64,000 nucleotides of DNA, from the NCBI GenBank assembly GCA_003952965.2, contig CM025849.1, forward strand, positions 22,329,631 through 22,393,630, read 5' to 3'. The DNA is from Morella rubra (Eukaryota > Streptophyta > Magnoliopsida > Fagales > Myricaceae). The position numbers were made by a program, and so were the translations under genes. The notes under the pieces are model-generated. The model saw nothing but the letters and a program-made list of their open reading frames with translations, had not been told where the DNA came from and searched no databases. Position 1 is the first letter of the stretch. Each line of letters starts with the position of its first letter. This document shows, piece after piece, positions 22,286 through 33,715 of this stretch.

Positions 22286-24230
22286 TGATGCAAATCATAA
22301 CACAGCTTCAAAAGATCTAGTTCAAGTCCCAACTGGGCCAGGTTACAAGAGCACGAGCAAAGAAGTTTAAAGAGGTACTCAACAGATTAATTCAAGAGGC
22401 ATGGGCTCAAGCAAATGTGTGGAGGCCCATTGAGCATGATCCATGTGAGCAACATAGACTTGTCACCCTGATTTAAGCTCTAGAAGGATCTGATCTTTAA
22501 GGCTTACACGCTACCATTCCTTCCTTTTATTGCTTTTCTCTTTTATGGGCGTGTTGTTGGCTTTTGTGCATAATTGAGATTTTGATGATTTCAATAAATG
22601 GATCAAGTTTATAAAACGGACATCTTCAAAGTGAAACACTTGATGAAAGAGCCAAAGAAGAAGAAAGAAGATCAAGAAGATGCAAGGAGCTCAAAAGTGA
22701 AGTTTCAAGACCTTAGGGTATAATTTGTAACTCTTAGTTTCACTTTTGACAAGGATTATGAATCACACTTGCATATCTTTCAAAAAGTGCATAAACTGTT
22801 TTACCTTTTGTTTGAAAGATTAAAATGTTTTTAAAGGTTTTAAAACACCCCAATCAAACTCCCAAACCTTTTATACTTATGGGAAGTTAGTCTTTAAAAT
22901 TGGGTGTTTCAAAAGGTCAAAAACGTGGTTTTAATTGAACCGGATCATGTGCTTAAGTTGAGGAGGTCGACCGGCTGGTGAAGCGGTCGACTGTATTCGA
23001 CCGCTTGGTGTAGCGGTCGACCGGTTGATTTGAAATAGATCCGTTGAGCTTTTGACAATATGACCGTTGGGTAACGGTAACTTGAAGCGGTCGACCGGCT
23101 TGTTTAACAGACGACTCCCAACGGCTATAAACGGCTAGTTTTCATATGTGGCCTATAAATACACCTTCATAACGTCCAAAATAATACACAACGACCACAT
23201 ATCATTTAGATCACTTGAGAAATATTCCAAACCTTCATATTCTATATTTCTCATATCATTCACACAAAACACACTTTCATATCCTTGTCTTTGTGTGAAT
23301 CAAGAGATAGAGTTTTCAATTTTCATATCCACTCTTTGAGAGAGTTTATTCTTCAATCTTCATATCCAAAAGAGGTGATTCCTTTAGTGAGGTTGTTCAC
23401 TAAAGAAGAAGCTTAGAGAGGGTATATCTCAAGCTTGGTTAGGTTGTGAGTGGTGAGCCCGAAAAACACTTGGGTGGGTTTGAGTGTTAAGCTTGGAAAA
23501 ACACTTGTACGGTTCTCTAGCACCCGGAAGCTAGAGTGTACACTATTTGAAGATAGTGGAAAAACCTCAAGGTTCGGTGAAGGAGCTTGAGGGGTGGATG
23601 TAGGCGGGTTTGCCGAACCACCTAAAAATCACGTGTTTGTTTCTCTATCCCTACTCCTTACATTTAGCACTTATTTACTTGTTGTTTTAATATACTTGTG
23701 CTAAATTAGACTTTACTTTGCAAACACGGTTTTGGGGTTAAAAGTGAAAAAGTTTGGAAACCCAATTTACCCCCCTCTTGGGTTGCCTTAATCCTTGGAC
23801 TCACACGTGTATGGCTACCTTAGGTGCCACTTTGTTTCCTTTTATGTTGTCTTTTGACTCTTTAGGCGTCCAACTTTTTCTTTCCTATTATAGGCATGTA
23901 ATCAGCAACTAAAGGAGCTGCTTGTCTTGTTTTGTTTTAGGCGAGTAAGGATTTATTTCCTTACCAAATTTCCGCTTTAATGAGGATTATTATGTTAGGG
24001 TTTTTTCTTGTAATGTTCAGCCTTTAAATAGGCGTATAAGTAATGAAAACAACAGACCTTGATTATTCAGCAAAATTGTGAGGTTTATTCTCTTTGGTTC
24101 TTTGAAGAACTATTCGAACTTATCGGGATTTCCCGTGGCGTTCAACACGACTTATCAAACGGAATTTTCACCACTGTTTGTGGCGTCTTTCTTATACCGA
24201 GGTTCTTGTTTGTCATAAGCAACGGGTTGA
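22286..24230 (+). repeat. Gypsy LTR, family B (+), split by a solo LTR
   Basis: It starts TGATGCAAATCATAACAC at 22286. The first part (22286-22554) codes for the polyprotein-tail motif PTGPGYKSTSKEV-like, with frame damage relative to the minus copy at 40520. It is interrupted at 22555-23805 by a solo LTR with CGTGT target copies, then continues 23806-24230 through CTTTAAATAGGCG and GAACTTATCGGGATTTC. It stops at CAACGGGTTGA, where LTR A begins. Its mirror copy lies at 38224-40520 on the minus strand. Confidence 0.78.
22555..23805 (+). mobile_element. Solo LTR, SIRE-like copia type, 1251 bp
   Basis: It starts TGTTGGCTTTTG and ends TTGGACTCACA, with the 5-bp target duplication CGTGT at 22550-22554 and 23806-23810. 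A TATA box (CCTATAAATACACC, near 23150) and the GTTTGCCGAACCACC and TTACCCCCCTCTTGGG blocks near the end are what I expect of SIRE/Maximus-type copia LTRs. Four GTCGAC palindromes sit at 22966, 22986, 23016 and 23090, upstream of the TATA box. No internal domain is present, so it formed by LTR-LTR recombination. It inserted into LTR B. Confidence 0.85.
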
Positions 24231-24945
24231 TGATGCAAACCGAGGTCCTTTGTCACTTCCTAGTGGCCCAATTACAAGACTTAAAGCCAAACATTTCAAG
24301 GAAGCGCTCAATGGACTAATCCAAGAGAGATGGGATGATACTACCAAGATCGAGATGGGTACCAATAACAATCAAGGCTTAGTTTATGTCATCAGTTGCA
24401 CCTCGGGGTAACTATCCCAGGTAACCTGCACCTCGGGCCGAAGTACTTGCACATCAAGCGTCTGCACAAGTGCTTACACCTCGGGCGTCTACACTACTTA
24501 GCACTTCGGGCGTTTACATGTCAGCTAGAACAAAGGCGGGACGTATCTGGCGAAGTCCGAATTTTCAGGAGCATTTGAATTTCCTTTTCAAATGCTGGCT
24601 TTTCCTTATTCTTAGCTGGATTATTTTAGGAATGTTTATCTTCTTTCAAAAACTCGGATTTTTAGGAGTATTTGAATTTCCTTTTCAAATGCTGGCTTCT
24701 TCTATTCTTGGAAGACTTTTAAGAGCATTTAATTTCTTTCAAATTTGAGTTAGTTTCCTATTCTTAGAGGGATGTTCCAAGTATATTATAGGGCCTTTTG
24801 GGCGTAGAAAAAAAATAACTTTGAGATTAATATTATTTGAGAGATCTTGTGATTCTCTATGGTTCTTTGAAGAACTACTCGAACTTATCGGGATTTCCTG
24901 TGGCGTTCATCTCGACTTATCAAACGGAGTTCCACCACCGTTTGT
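24231..24945 (+). repeat. Gypsy LTR, family A (+), 3'-truncated
   Basis: It starts TGATGCAAACCGAGGTCC. The first 180 bp encode the polyprotein tail [20 protein letters not shown]...LIQERWDDTTK. Next comes a run of short GCACCTCGGG / GCACATCGGGCG-like repeats (about 24405-24520), then TTCCTTTTCAAATGCTGGC copies. The LTR is cut at ACCACCGTTTGT and abuts an inverted LTR A. Confidence 0.85.
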
Positions 24946-25683
24946 ATGTGAACCTCATCAAGAATAACGAGACCCAACAACAATAGGGAACCCAAGATCG
25001 TTCTAGGACAGATTCGAATGGAAACCTCGACCCGTTGTTTATGACAAACAAGAACCTCGTATAAGGAAGACGCCACAAACGGTGGTGGAACTCCGTTTGA
25101 TAAGTCAGATGAACGCCACGGGAAATCCCGATAAGTTTGAGTAGTTCTTCAAAGAACCAAAGAGAATCACAAGACCTCTCAAATAATATTAATCTCAAAG
25201 TTATTGTTCTCTACGCCCAAAAGGCCCTATAAATATACTTGGAACATCCCTCCAAGAATAGGAAACTAATTCAAATTTGAAAGAAATTAAATGCTCTTAA
25301 AAGTCTTCCTAAGAATAGGAGAAGCCAGCATTTGAAAAGGAAATTCAAATGCTCAAAATCCGGACTTCGCCTGATACGTCCCGCCTTTGTTCTAGCCAAC
25401 ATGTAAACGCCCGAAGTGCCAAGTAGTGTAGACGCCGATGTGCAAGTACTTGTGCAGACGCCCGATGTGCAAGTACTTCGCCCGAGGTGCAGGTTACCCG
25501 GGATAGTTACCCTTACAACTGATGACATGAACTAAGCCTTGATTGTTATTGGTACCCATCTCGGTCTTGGTAGTATCATCCCATCTCTCTTGGATTAGTC
25601 CATTGAGTGCTTCCTTGAAACGTTTGGCTTTAAGTCTTGTAATTGGGCCACTAGGAAGTGACAAAGGACCTCGGTTTGCATCA
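24946..25683 (-). repeat. Gypsy LTR, family A (-), 3' LTR of the element at 25684-30867
   Basis: On the minus strand it starts TGATGCAAACCGAGG at 25683, directly after a purine tract (GAGGGGGAGAA), and ends ...GAGGTTCACATA near 24946. It joins the plus-oriented LTR A tail to tail. Its first ~180 bp continue the open reading frame of the upstream pol. Confidence 0.88.
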
Positions 25684-27625
25684 TTCTCCCCCTCTTGAGA
25701 AGGATTTGTCCTCAAATCGTCACCTACATCAAAAGGAGACAAGTCAGTAACATTAAAAGCTTGCACTGACATTGTACTCACCAGGTAAGTCAAGCTTGTA
25801 GGCATTATCATTGATGCGTTCCAGGACTTGGAAAGGACCATCACCCTTGGGAGCAATTTGGAACGGTTTTTTGCAGGAAATCTTCCTTCCTCAAGTGCAA
25901 CCAAACCCAATCTCCGGGTTCAAAAACCACTTGTGCGTCCCTTGTTGGCTTGTTTTGCATATTGTTGAGTCCTCCTCAATGTTCAGCTTGCTTTTCATGA
26001 ATCTCTTGACAAAGTTCGGCTTTCTTTTTGCCATCTAAATTAACATGCTCACTCATAGGTAAAAGATAAATCCAAGGAGTTAAAGGATTAAACCCATAAC
26101 AACTTCAAATGGTGAAAACTTAGTAGCAGAATGAATACTCTATTGTAAGCAAATTCAACATGTGGCAAACAATCTTCCCATGTTTTGATGTTCTTTTAAT
26201 GATAGCACTCAACAAAGAAGACAAAGTTCTATTTACTACTCAGTTTGACCATCAGTTTGTGGATGACAAGTAGTGGAAAACAATAACTTGGTTCCTAATT
26301 TACACCACAAAGTCTTCCAAAAATAGCTCAAGAAACTTTGCATCTCTATCAAACAATTGTCCTAGGCATGCCATGTAGCCTACAATTTCTCTAAAGAACA
26401 AATCAGCAACATGTGAGGCATCATCAGTTTTATGACAAGGAATAAAATGTGCCATCTTAGAAAATCTATCCACAACCACAAAAATTGAATCTCTTCCCTT
26501 CTTAGTCCTAATCCTAAAACAAAATCCATAGAAATATCAATCCAAGGTTCACTAGGTATTGGTAAAGGGGTATACAAACCATGGGCTTCACTTTGGATTT
26601 AGCTTGTTTACATGTGACACACTACCACATATTCTTTCCACATCTCGTTTCATGTGAGGCCAATAGAAGTGTTCTGCAAAATAGCTAAAGTCTTAGCTAT
26701 ACCAAAATGTTCCATCAATCCACCACCATAGATTCTCTCACAATAACTCCCGCAAAGAACAATTAGGCACACATATTATTCTCCCGAAATAAAAATCCAT
26801 CTTGCCTAAAGAACTTACCAATGCGGTTTTTCACATGCATGTATATTCCAACAAAATTTGTGGTCATACATAATTTTAATATGCTCAAAACCAAGAATTT
26901 CGTATCTAAGTGTGAAAGTAAAGCATACCTGCGAGAAAGTGCATCGGCCACGACATTCTCCTTACCTTGCTTATACCGAATGACATATGGAAACGTCTCA
27001 ATGAATTCCACCCAACGCGCATGTCTTTTGTTTAGCTTGTGTTGGCCCTTTCAAGTGTTTCAAGGACTCATGATCAGTGTGAATCACGAACTCCTTAGGC
27101 CATAGGTAGTGCTGCCACGTCTCTAAAGCTCGAACCAATGCATACAACTCCTTATCATAAGTTGGGTAGTTTAAGGCTGCCCGCTTAATTTCTCGCTGAA
27201 GTAAGCAATTGGTCGTCCTTCTTGCATAAGAACGGCGCCTATACCAATACCTGAAGCATCACATTCAACTTCGAACGTTTTAGAAAAGTTAGGTAAAGAT
27301 AGTAAAGGGGCGTTAGTCAGCTTCTCTTTGATTAATTGAAATGCCTTCTCTTGTCTTCTCCCCATCTAAATCCAACGTTCTTCTTGATCACTTCGGTAAG
27401 TGGTGCGGCTATGCTACTAAGTCTTTCACGAACCGTCGGTAAAAACTAGCAAGTCCATGAAAACTACAAACATTACCTACACTTGTGGGACTCGGCCACT
27501 CTTGGATTGCACGTACCTTCTCTTCATCTACCTGTATACCTTGTGCACTAACAACAAACCCCAGAAATACAAGCTTATCGGTGTAAAAGGTACACTTCTT
27601 CAAATTAGCAAACAACTTTTCTTTC
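25684..27625 (-). pseudogene. Gypsy A pol: RNase H and integrase part, degenerate
   Basis: Continues the pol frame leftwards from 27645. RT end: VFLGFVVSAQGIQVDEEKV and FHGLASFYRRFVKD. RNase [21 protein letters not shown] and AYFSEKLSG, then [19 protein letters not shown]. The integrase region (about 26960-25950) is broken by many stops, but [22 protein letters not shown] and a GDLV-like basic segment are readable. The last 120 codons reopen (FNVTDLSPFDVGDDLRTNPS) and run through the purine tract into the LTR at 25683. The polyprotein stop is inside the LTR. Confidence 0.82.
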
Positions 27626-28492
27626 CTAAGCACATCTAAAAACAAATTTCAAATGTGCTATATGATCGTCCATGTTTTTGCTATAAATGAGTATATCATC
27701 AAAGTAAACAACAACAAATCTACCTATAAATGCACGCAAAACATGGTTCATAAGTCTCATAAAGGTACTCGGAGCATTAGTCAATCCAAAAGGCATAACT
27801 AACCATTCATACAAACCATATTTTGTTTTAAAGGCAGTTTTCCATTCATCTCCTTCTTTTATCCTAATCTGATGATAACCACTCTTTAAATCAATCTTAG
27901 AAAATACACAAGAACCATGCAATTCATCTAACATATCATCTAAGCGAGGAATAGGATGACGATATTTTACCGTTATGTTGTTGATGGCTCGGCAATCAAC
28001 ACACATTCTCCACATCCCATCCTTCTTAGGTACAAGTAAAATCGGAACCGCACATGGACTCATGCTCTCCCTCACGTGCCCTTTCTCCAACAACTCACTT
28101 ACTTGCCGTTGAAGCTCCTTTGTCTCCTCGGGATTGCTCCTATAAGCTGGTCGGTTTGGAATTGTTGCACCGGGAACAAAATCAATTTGGTGTTCAATAC
28201 CTCGGATTGGAGGTAACCCATGTGGTGTTTCATCGGGGAAGACATCCTCATACTCCTGCAAAAGAGAAACAATAGAACTAGGCAAAGCAAGGTCAAGTTC
28301 GTTAGTGTTTAAAAATGCCTCTTTGTACAAAAGTACAATCATTGGCTGATTTGAAAGCATCGCTCGCTTGATCTCACTCACTTTTGCATAGAAATTCTTT
28401 TGTTTTCTCTCAATGGCCAAACTTTGATTTTCTTTTTCTCTCTCTTTTTTTTTCGGCCTCTCTCTAATTTTCACTCTTTTTCTTTTGTTCAC
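27626..28492 (-). CDS. Gypsy A reverse transcriptase region, open for 288 codons
   Basis: A long uninterrupted stretch of the pol of the minus-strand gypsy A element. It opens with a very basic Lys/Arg/Glu segment (VKIRERPKKKEREKE). The pre-RT block LPSSIVSLLQEYEDVFPDE and the RT proper follow: [69 protein letters not shown] and the catalytic [12 protein letters not shown]. The YFDD box is intact. It is a fragment of a longer polyprotein, not a host gene; neighbouring frameshifts mean the element is probably inactive. The RT wording reminds me of the CRM/Reina chromovirus groups. Confidence 0.9.
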   Translation of the reverse strand: MNKRKRVKIRERPKKKEREKENQSLAIERKQKNFYAKVSEIKRAMLSNQPMIVLLYKEAFLNTNELDLALPSSIVSLLQEYEDVFPDETPHGLPPIRGIEHQIDFVPGATIPNRPAYRSNPEETKELQRQVSELLEKGHVRESMSPCAVPILLVPKKDGMWRMCVDCRAINNITVKYRHPIPRLDDMLDELHGSCVFSKIDLKSGYHQIRIKEGDEWKTAFKTKYGLYEWLVMPFGLTNAPSTFMRLMNHVLRAFIGRFVVVYFDDILIYSKNMDDHIAHLKFVFRCA

Positions 28493-28494
28493 TC

Positions 28495-30159
28495 TCTTTT
28501 TGCAATCTCACTTGATCCTCATATACTTGCTGCGGTGTCAATGGTACAAGAGTGATTGGTCGCTGATTAAGTACAAAAGAGTATTTGTTCGTAAAGCCAT
28601 CATGCTTCACATGTCTATCGAACTGCCATGGACGCCCTAGCAATAAGTGTCCCGCTTGCATCGGTACTACATCACACAATACTTCATCTTCGTATTTACC
28701 GATTCGAAAAGCAACTAACACTTGCTTGTTCACCCTTATCTCTCCACTATCATTCAGCCATTGCAACTTATACGGCCTAGGGTGTTTCAACATGGGCAAT
28801 CCCAATTTTCCACCATGATTGTGCTTGCAACATTAGTACAACTACCACCATCAATAATCACACTACATACCTTATCTTTGACGTAGCACCTAGTGTGAAA
28901 GATGTTCTCCCACTGTACTTCATCAACTCCTTTTGCTTGCAAGCTCAATGCTCTCCTCGCCACCAAGGTCAATGCATCAGGGGCTAAATATTCCTCCTCG
29001 GAAACCTCCTCCAATGGCGGCATGTCGTCGGTGTCGGAATCTTCACTATCGGTCACAATTTCACCATTGTCTTTCAACACCATGACTTGTTTGTTTGGGC
29101 ATTGATTTGCTATGTGTCCCCTGCCTTGACATCTAAAACATTTAATATCACGATTCCTAGAGGTAGAAGCTTCGGTTTTACCTTGAGGAACGTGGCTGGT
29201 GGTCGCGGACTTAGGCTCGGGTTTGGACGTTTGTGACTTGTCCAACTGCTTGGTATAACTCGGTTTAAAAGAGGTAGAACTGGAGTTATGACTTGCACGT
29301 GACCCACTCCCTCTCTTGAGTTGTTGCTCCACTTTGATAGCCATATGCACCATATCTTCCAACTCCACATAATGCTGCATGTCTACCTTATCTTGGATCT
29401 CCCGATTTAATCCGAGTAGAAATCTAGCCATTGTAGCCTTTCGATCCTCTTTCACATTAGCTCGGATCATAGCAATCTCCATCTCCTTGTAGTAATCCTC
29501 TACACCTTGGCTTCCTTGTCTAAGACCTTGTAGTTTTTTGTACAACTCTCAATAGTAGTAGCTTGGAACGAACCGTTTTCTCATCACCGTCTTCATATCC
29601 TCCCACGTCTCTATTGGTCGTTCTCTATTCCGCCTCCTATTTATCACAAGCTGATCCCACCAAGTTATAGCATATTCAGAAAATTCAATCACAGGTAATT
29701 TTACCTTCTTTGTCTCGGAGTAGTTGTGACAATCAAACACGAACTCCATCTTCTTCTCCCACTCAAGATATGCTTCAGGATCAGATCTACCTTGAAAGGA
29801 AGAATCTTCATCTTAATACCACCCAAGTTGTTATCTTCCCGATTCCTAGCTTCTCTAACCCGCCCTCCATGTCTCCTATAGCCAACAACAGAATCCCGAT
29901 CCTCTTCTTCCTCAAAACCAGATCCATAAGGCTCTTCATCCTCAACCCCGCCTCCCTCCGTGGAACTCTTTTCCGTCTACGGAAATTGGGGTTGTTTTGT
30001 GGCTGAAGTGAATTCTCCATCTGTCTATCCGTTCGTGAAATTGCTCCATTTCCGACTTCATCATACGCTTCGTCTCACTCATCATGGCCTCCATAAACAT
30101 TTTCGGGTTAGCTGTGTCGTAGCATCGTCGGCAACGCTCTTACCACTGTTGTGAGACAT
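28495..30159 (-). pseudogene. Gypsy A gag and protease, degenerate
   Basis: The gag ATG is at 30159 (MSHNSGKSVADDA). Frames give NSLQPQNNPNFRRRKRVPRR, an acidic segment, MEFVFDCHNYSETKKVKLPV, EYAITWWDQLVINRRRN, then LRQGSQGVEDYYKEMEIAMI and ELEDMVHMAIKVEQQLKRG. The zinc knuckle CFRCQGRGHIANQC lies near 29100-29150. The protease has SVIIDGGSCTNVAS (D-G-G active site), followed by KHPRPYKLQWLNDSGEIRV and HLLLGRPWQFDRHV. Frameshifts near 29550, 29800 and 28800 split the frame. Order and wording match the plus-strand copy at 34821-36450 very closely. Confidence 0.85.
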
Positions 30160-30867
30160 GATTGCTGCAAAAACAAAGTTAGAAAGAAAAAACGATCTCA
30201 CAATTCTCTCCCTTACGTGTTTACACTCAAGGATGTGGATCACTCTTCACTCGTGTTTCACTCAAAATAATTCACGGCTTTTACCCTCAATGTTCTCACC
30301 ACTCTTGCCTTTTTTTTCCACTCGGTAATTCTCTTGCAGTTCTTTTGAAACTAAACAAACAACTCTAAGAATTTCTAGCAATAATTCACCAAGAACTCAT
30401 CAAGGAATTTCAGGTAAAGCAGAATAAGGAATTTCAGGAAAATAAGAATATAAGGAATATGGTTGATTAGAAGTTCGGAAGCACAGAATTAGCAAAATTT
30501 TTTCACGAGAAAAAAATTGCTTGCTTGGGGTAAGGTGATTTTCAGACTAACTGGATCCACAATGTAAGGAAACAAACAATTTTTTTTTTGGACTCCTTTC
30601 TGTCTTCTTCTTCTTTTTCGAGTCTTTTTCCTTTTGTTTTGTTGTTGAAGATCAACAAATATCTTTTGATAGCAACAGAATCAGATCTCGAAGTAACTAG
30701 GGTATGTGAGACTAGAACAAAAGTTTAGACACGAACAAGAACAAACAAAGATTGAACAGGGATAAAGTAAATTCGGCTAACTGGTATGTGAAAGACTAGA
30801 GAAGAAACAAAGAAACGAAAATTTAAAAGGATAGGCAAACCTGAACTAGAAAACTAGCTCTAATACC
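30160..30867 (-). other. Leader region of gypsy A (-) with damaged primer-binding site
   Basis: Non-coding leader between the gag ATG and the primer-binding site. On the minus strand it begins TTGGTATTAGAGC near 30867, one base changed from TTGGTATCAGAGC. Instead of an LTR, the sequence upstream is a second reverse-transcriptase fragment. The leader matches the plus-strand leader at 34166-34820. Confidence 0.75.
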
Positions 30868-31372
30868 AAGTTTTCTTTCCTAAGCACATCTAAAACAGAT
30901 TTCAAATGTACTACATGATTGTCCAAGTTTTTGCTATAAATGAGTATATCATCAAAGTAAACAAAAGCAAATATACCTATAAATGCACGCAAAATATGGT
31001 TCATAAGTCTCATAAAAGTACTCGGAGCATTAGTCAATTCAAAAGGCATAACTAACCATTCATACAAACCTTATTTTGTTTTAAAGGCGGTTTTCCATTC
31101 ATTTCCCTCTTTTATCCTAATCTGATGATAACCACTCTTTAAATCAATCTTAGAAAATACACAAGAACCATGCAACTCATCTAACATATCATCTAAGCGA
31201 GGAATAGGATGATGATATTTTACCGTTATGTTGTTGATGGCTCGGCAATCAACACACATTCTCCACGTCCCATCCTTCTTAGGTACAAGTAAAACCGGAA
31301 CCGCACATGGGCTCATGCTCTCCCTCACGTGCCCTTTCTCCAACAATTCACTTACTTGCCTTTGAAGCTCCG
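30868..31372 (-). pseudogene. Second gypsy A reverse-transcriptase fragment
   Basis: Minus-strand frames give [62 protein letters not shown] and, after a stop, [19 protein letters not shown] and [12 protein letters not shown]. It is joined on the left to the primer-binding site of the next copy and on the right (31373) to an opposite-strand LTR A. Confidence 0.85.
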
Positions 31373-32030
31373 TTATCACTTCCTAGTGGCCCAATTACAA
31401 GACTTAATGCCAAACGTTTCAAGGAAGCACTCAATGGACTAATCCGAGAGAGATGGGATGATACTACCAAGACCGAGATGGGTATCAATAACAATCAAGG
31501 CTTAGTTCATGTCATCGGTTGCACCTCGGGTAACTATCTCAAGTAACTTGCACCTCGAGCCGAAGTACTTGCACATCGGGCGTTTGCACAAGTACTTGCA
31601 CATCGGGCGTCTACACTACTTGACACTTCGGGCATTTACATTCGGCTGGAACAAAGGCGGACATATTTGACGAAGTTTGTCCGCTTGCTCGCTGGGCTGA
31701 ACTGCTAGGAGCACGAAAAAGGAGGGCGAGCCAAAATGAGAGCATTGGAGCTTTATTTTGCAAATGTTTCAAAAGCATTTATCTTTCGAATTTGAGGTGT
31801 TTGGTTATTTCCTATTCTTGCCATATTTTATAGGGCCTTTTGAAGAAAACAACTTTGAGATTAATATTATTTGAGAGGTCTTGTGATTCTCTTTGGTTTT
31901 TGAAGAACTACTCGAACTTATCTTTGTGGCGTTCAATGAGTTCCAGATACTTCTTGTTTTCTTCGAATTCGAGTCCTAGAACGATTTGGATTCCCTAAAG
32001 TTCACATTTATCATTTTTCTTTCAGTCGAG
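31373..32030 (+). repeat. LTR A remnant (+), both ends truncated
   Basis: It enters LTR A at TATCACTTCCTAGTGGCC, a few bases inside the LTR start, and runs through the coding tail (GPITRLNAKRFKEALN), the CTCGGG repeats and GAACTACTCGAACTTATC to a shortened end near AAAGTTCACATTT. It has several internal deletions compared with 24231-24945. Confidence 0.7.
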
Positions 32031-32075
32031 TAGTTTTTGGAGTTGAGGGTCTGTTCCGCCCTTATACCGGGCGTG
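32031..32075. other. Short unassigned spacer
   Basis: A short stretch with no clear match, between the LTR A remnant and the deletion-riddled gypsy copy. Confidence 0.3.
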
Positions 32076-33715
32076 TAAGAACTGTCAATGCTCTCCTCGC
32101 CACCAAGTCAATGCATTAAATATTCGAGATGTCGTCGGAATCTGGTCTTTCAACACCATGACTTGATTGATTTGCTAACATCTAAAACATTTAATATCAC
32201 ATTCCTAGCTTCGGTTTTACCTTGAGGAACGACTTAGGCTTACGTTTGTGACTGTCCAGCTGCTTGGTATAACTCGGTTTAAAAACTGGACTTGCACGGA
32301 CCCACTCCCTCTCTTGAGCGATAGCCATATTATCTTCCAACTCCACATAATGTGCATGTCTACCTTATCTTGGAAATCCGAGTAGAAATCTAGCCATTGT
32401 AGCCTCTCGATCCTTCTTCACATTAGCTCGGATCATTCTCCATCTCCTTGTAGTAATCCTCTACACCTTGGTTCCTTGTCTAAGACCTTGTAGTTGTACA
32501 ACTCGTAGTAGTTTTTTCTCATCACCGTCTTCAGTCTCTATTGGTCGTTCTCTATTCGCCTCCTATTTATCACAAGCTGATCCCACCAAGTTATAGCCAG
32601 AAAATTCAATCACTAATTTTACGTCTTCAATCAAACACGGGCTTCAGATCTCTACCTTGTTCTTAGTTGGATTCCTTTCTCTAAATATTTCCTGTCGGCA
32701 TCCTCAAGCCTCTCCATGGAACTCTTTCCGTACGGAAATTGGGGTTGTTTTCTGAAGTGAATTCGTGAAATTACTCCATTTTCGACTTCATCATACGCTT
32801 ATCTCACTCATCATGGCTCCATAAAAAGCTTCGTAGCATTAAACGCTACTCATGATTGCTGCAAAAAAATTTGTGTTTACACTCAAGGATGTGGATCACT
32901 CTTCACTCGTGTTTCACTCAAAAAATACACGGCTTTTACCCTCTAATGTTCTCACCACTCTTGCCTTTTTCCACTCGGTAATTCTCTTGCAGTTCTTTTG
33001 AAACTAAACAAACAACTAAGAATTTCCAGCAATAATTCACCAAGAACTCATCAAGGAATTTCAGGTAAATAAGGAATTTCAGGAGAATATAAGGAATATG
33101 GTTGATTAGAAGTTCGGAAGCACAGAATTAGCAAAATTCCTTGCTTGGGGTAAGGTGATTTTCAGACTAACTGGATCCACAATGTTTTTTTTTTTACTGT
33201 CTTTTCTTCTTTTTCGAGTCTTTTTCCTTTTGTTTTGTTGTTGAAGATTATCTTTTGATAGCAATAGAATCAGATCTCGAAGTAAGTAGGGTATGTGAGA
33301 CTAGAACAAAAGTTTTTGAATAGTTTGGATAAAGAAATTCGGCTAACTAGGTATGTGAAAGACTAGAGAAGAAACAAAGAAACGAAAATTTAAAAGGATA
33401 GGCAAACCTGAACTAGAAAACTAGCTCTCCAAGAAGCAGATTTCAAATGTACTACATGATACTATAAATGAGTATATCATCAAAGTTGGCAAAATATGGT
33501 TCATAAGTCTCATAAAAGTACTCGGAGCATTAGTCAATTCAAAAGGCATAACTAGTTTTAAAGGCGGTGATGATAACGAAAATACAAAGAACCATGCGTA
33601 GGATGATGATATTTTACCGTTAAAATCAACACACATTCTCTAAGGTACAAGTAAAACTTGGGCTCATACGTTTTCTCCAACAAGCCTTGAAGCTCCGTTA
33701 TCACTTCCTAGTGGC
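32076..33715 (-). pseudogene. Deletion-riddled copy of gypsy A gag, leader and RT (28950-31373)
   Basis: The block follows 28950-31373 in the same order and orientation, but dozens of short segments (roughly 5-30 bp) are missing. The copy is ~1.64 kb against ~2.42 kb. Kept islands match closely, for example TCTTTCAACACCATGACTTG, CTGATCCCACCAAGTTATAG, GTGTTTACACTCAAGGATGT and GCATTAGTCAATTCAAAAGG. It even keeps the odd junction from minus RT into plus LTR (GCTCCGTTATCACTTCCTAG). It cannot encode anything. Confidence 0.75.
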
